A stretch of DNA of 21,478 nucleotides from positions 1-21,478 of the forward strand of contig QANT01006949.1 in the NCBI GenBank assembly GCA_003254885.1, in the 5' to 3' direction. The notes under the pieces were generated by a model. That model had not been told where the DNA came from. It ran no database searches and was given only the letters and a program-made list of their open reading frames with translations. The DNA comes from Purshia tridentata. Lineage: Eukaryota > Streptophyta > Magnoliopsida > Rosales > Rosaceae. A program made the position numbers and the translations under genes. This document shows positions 20,004 to 21,478 of this stretch, piece after piece (position 1 is the first letter of the stretch; each line of letters begins with the position of its first letter).

Positions 20004-20315
20004 ATAACCCCCAATTTAGAGCTAGATTCTCTCAAAATCCCCACCCTATATTAATCTCTCTCATAACCCCTTATTATAAACTTAATATCTTCCAAAACCC
20101 CCTAGTCAACCTATTCCCAACTAGATTTAACCCTTTTTTTTTAAATATTCCAATTATACCCTTTTTTTCTTTTACAATTTATATAAACATTTATCTCTCA
20201 CAACCCCAGCCCCCCACCGCCACGCCTCTGTTTCTATTTCATCTCCACCGCTTTCCCACACCCACCTCTCGTAATTGCCTATGTCCCTCTCTCTCTAACA
20301 GAGTAACCAACCGGC

Positions 20316-20333
20316 CTCTCTCTCTCTCTCTCT
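20316..20333. repeat. (CT)9 microsatellite
   Basis: A perfect CT dinucleotide run in the leader-like part of the 20004-21472 element. Confidence 0.95.
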
Positions 20334-20858
20334 GAGTCGATCTCTACATCTCTGAGTTTCGTCTCATCTCTTTGTTCAAGTTTTGAGTTTCCTCCATCGA
20401 TCCGCTTGTCCTGGCTCTCCAAGGCCATCGATTTCATCTCCTTAGCTCAGTTAGAACTGGATGATGTGGATATGGTCTTCAACATGTATATAGATTCGTT
20501 ATTAATGAGGGCATGCATATGTGTTATATGTATAGCTCTCAGCCTCTGCTGAGCCAAAACTCAAAAAAACAAAGTAAACAAATGCTATCATGACATTGCA
20601 ATAATTTATTTGAGCAAAACTTGTGCTTTCTCCTATAAGCTTGCTGGAGGTTCTTTGGCCTCAATGTATCTGCAAATGTTTTATTTTTATTCAAATTAAT
20701 ATATCTGGCACTTTGAAACATAGTGTTTATGTTAAAATTGTGCTCCTGAAATATGATGAATTAAATTTGCAAGTGAAACAAATATGGACGATGATGGCAA
20801 CATAGCCTAGGATTTGAGTTTGAGATCGAACAATATAACTTAAGGTTTGAGTTTTTTT

Positions 20859-21161
20859 AGTGAAACTGTGTAACTGTAGCGAAGGTATAACTGTTTTTTT
20901 AGCGAAGGTGTAACTATTTTATTTAGCGAAAGTGTAACTTTTGTTTAGTGAAGGTTTAGTTAAGGTGTTGTTTTTTTTTATGGACATGCAAGCTTTTTTT
21001 CATGATAGTGAAACTGTGTAACTATAGCGAAGGTGTAACTATTTTTTTAGTGAAGGTGTAACTATTTTGTTTAGCGAAGGTGTAACTTTTGTTTAGCGAA
21101 GGTTTAGTTAAGGTGTAATTGTTTTTTTTTTTTTATGGACCTGGAAGTTTTTTTTTCATAT
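20859..21161. repeat. Two tandem 147-bp units built from GTGTAACT sub-repeats
   Basis: AGTGAAACTGTGTAACTGTA at 20859 recurs as AGTGAAACTGTGTAACTATA at 21006, a period of 147. Both units continue through AGCGAAGGTGTAACT modules about 25-30 bases apart, then GGTTTAGTTAAGGTGT, a T run, ATGGAC and TTTTTTTCAT. Single GTGTAATT/GTGTAACT words go on to about 21290. Confidence 0.9.
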
Positions 21162-21254
21162 TGAAAAATAATCGTGTAATTATTTGTAGTTATTTTTTTA
21201 GTGTAATTGTATTTTTTAAATTCCGTTTCAGTGTAATTAGTTGTTTAAGGTTCA

Positions 21255-21355
21255 ATTTCAGTTTCAGTGTAACTGTATTTTAAAAATATAATTACACAGT
21301 TACATTGTATTTTAGAGATACAGTTACACTGTATTTCAAAAATACAGTTACACTG
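21255..21355. repeat. Inverted GTGTAACTGTATTTT / AAATACAGTTACAC words
   Basis: CAGTGTAACTGTATTTT (about 21265) is followed by three reverse-oriented copies (ATTACACAGTTACA, ATACAGTTACACTG, ATACAGTTACACTG, about 21290-21354), so the stretch can fold into several hairpins. It uses the same word as the tandem repeat to its left. Confidence 0.75.
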
Positions 21356-21357
21356 CG

Positions 21358-21401
21358 CGTCAGCTTACGTCATCGCCCGCTTCAGCTTACGTCAGTGCCC
21401 G
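21358..21401. repeat. Two tandem 22-bp units containing TACGTCA
   Basis: CGTCAGCTTACGTCATCGCCCG... (from 21358) is followed by a copy starting at 21380, three differences in 22 bases. Each holds TTACGTCA, the core of TGA/bZIP binding sites. The GC content is much higher than in the neighbouring DNA. Confidence 0.85.
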
Positions 21402-21478
21402 CGTCAGAGGGGTAAACAAGATATTATAAATTTTAGAGGGTTTTGGTAGAGTTTCTAGATAGGTGGGGGCTTAGGAAA

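Larger units (their letters stand above)
20004..21472. mobile_element. Possible 1.47-kb transposon with degenerate inverted ends and a captured leader-like segment
   Basis: The left region (AACCCCCAATTTAGAGCTAG at 20006, then ATTCTCTCAAAATCCCC) resembles the reverse complement of the right end (AAGCCCCCACCTATCTAG, then AAACTCTACCAAAACCCTC). Order and spacing are shared, and ACCCC(T/C) blocks follow on both sides. Inside, 20200-20480 is CT-rich and unlike its surroundings. It reads open for more than 60 codons in one frame (including RLSWLSKAIDFISLAQLELD near 20401-20460) but lacks a start, as in a captured gene leader and first exon. Then follow tandem GTGTAACT repeats. A Mutator-like element carrying gene fragments is a reasonable guess. 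Target duplications cannot be read because the window ends six bases after the right end. Confidence 0.45.

Noticed and set aside
1..21478. CRISPR arrays, bacterial operons, tRNA or rRNA genes, phage-type defence systems
   Set aside because: None was seen. The window is plant nuclear DNA, and the direct repeats present are transposon or slippage repeats without spacer structure.

Overview
This is nuclear DNA from a flowering plant, most probably a eudicot. It has AT-rich intergenic sequence, genes with short phase-0 introns bounded by GT and AG, a plant-specific NAC transcription factor, a plant-type PH-RCC1-FYVE-BRX (PRAF/RLD) gene, and many small non-autonomous transposons. Two single N bases (14328 and 19186) sit inside poly-T and poly-A runs, so these are assembly uncertainties. 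I cannot name the species; a woody rosid is plausible but not shown.

Layout. Positions 1-3733 hold decayed transposon sequence. A cut-off copy of a fold-back MITE (about 12-172) abuts a decayed gypsy-type transposon gene (1043-3221) that has an in-frame stop, a one-base frameshift and a recognisable 74-base intron. Positions 4500-5438 are a 939-bp non-autonomous hAT-like element with a perfect 8-bp target duplication. A nearly complete 266-bp fold-back MITE lies at 5601-5866. An intronless, divergent NAC gene occupies 6072-6725 on the minus strand. Positions 6939-8172 are intergenic, with a possible PPR gene relic.

The main gene is on the minus strand (8173-14502). I reconstructed nine coding exons by hand from splice sites, reading phase and family similarity. 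They encode a 1131-residue PRAF1/RLD-type protein, complete from its ATG to its stop. Beyond its promoter side (about 15080 to the end) I see no convincing gene. That stretch holds a 385-bp hAT-type MITE (18036-18420), a possible 736-bp element with 19-base inverted ends (16263-16998), a 90-bp tandem duplication (19194-19363), and a 1.47-kb element with degenerate inverted ends, nested tandem repeats and a possible captured gene fragment (about 20004-21472).

The two intact-looking genes are divergent in function and share no visible control. The NAC protein would be a nuclear DNA-binding factor or a modifier of one. The PRAF protein would act at phosphoinositide-containing membranes in trafficking and auxin/gravity signalling. 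I found no new multi-gene system. The most unusual things are the transposon structures and the odd NAC gene.
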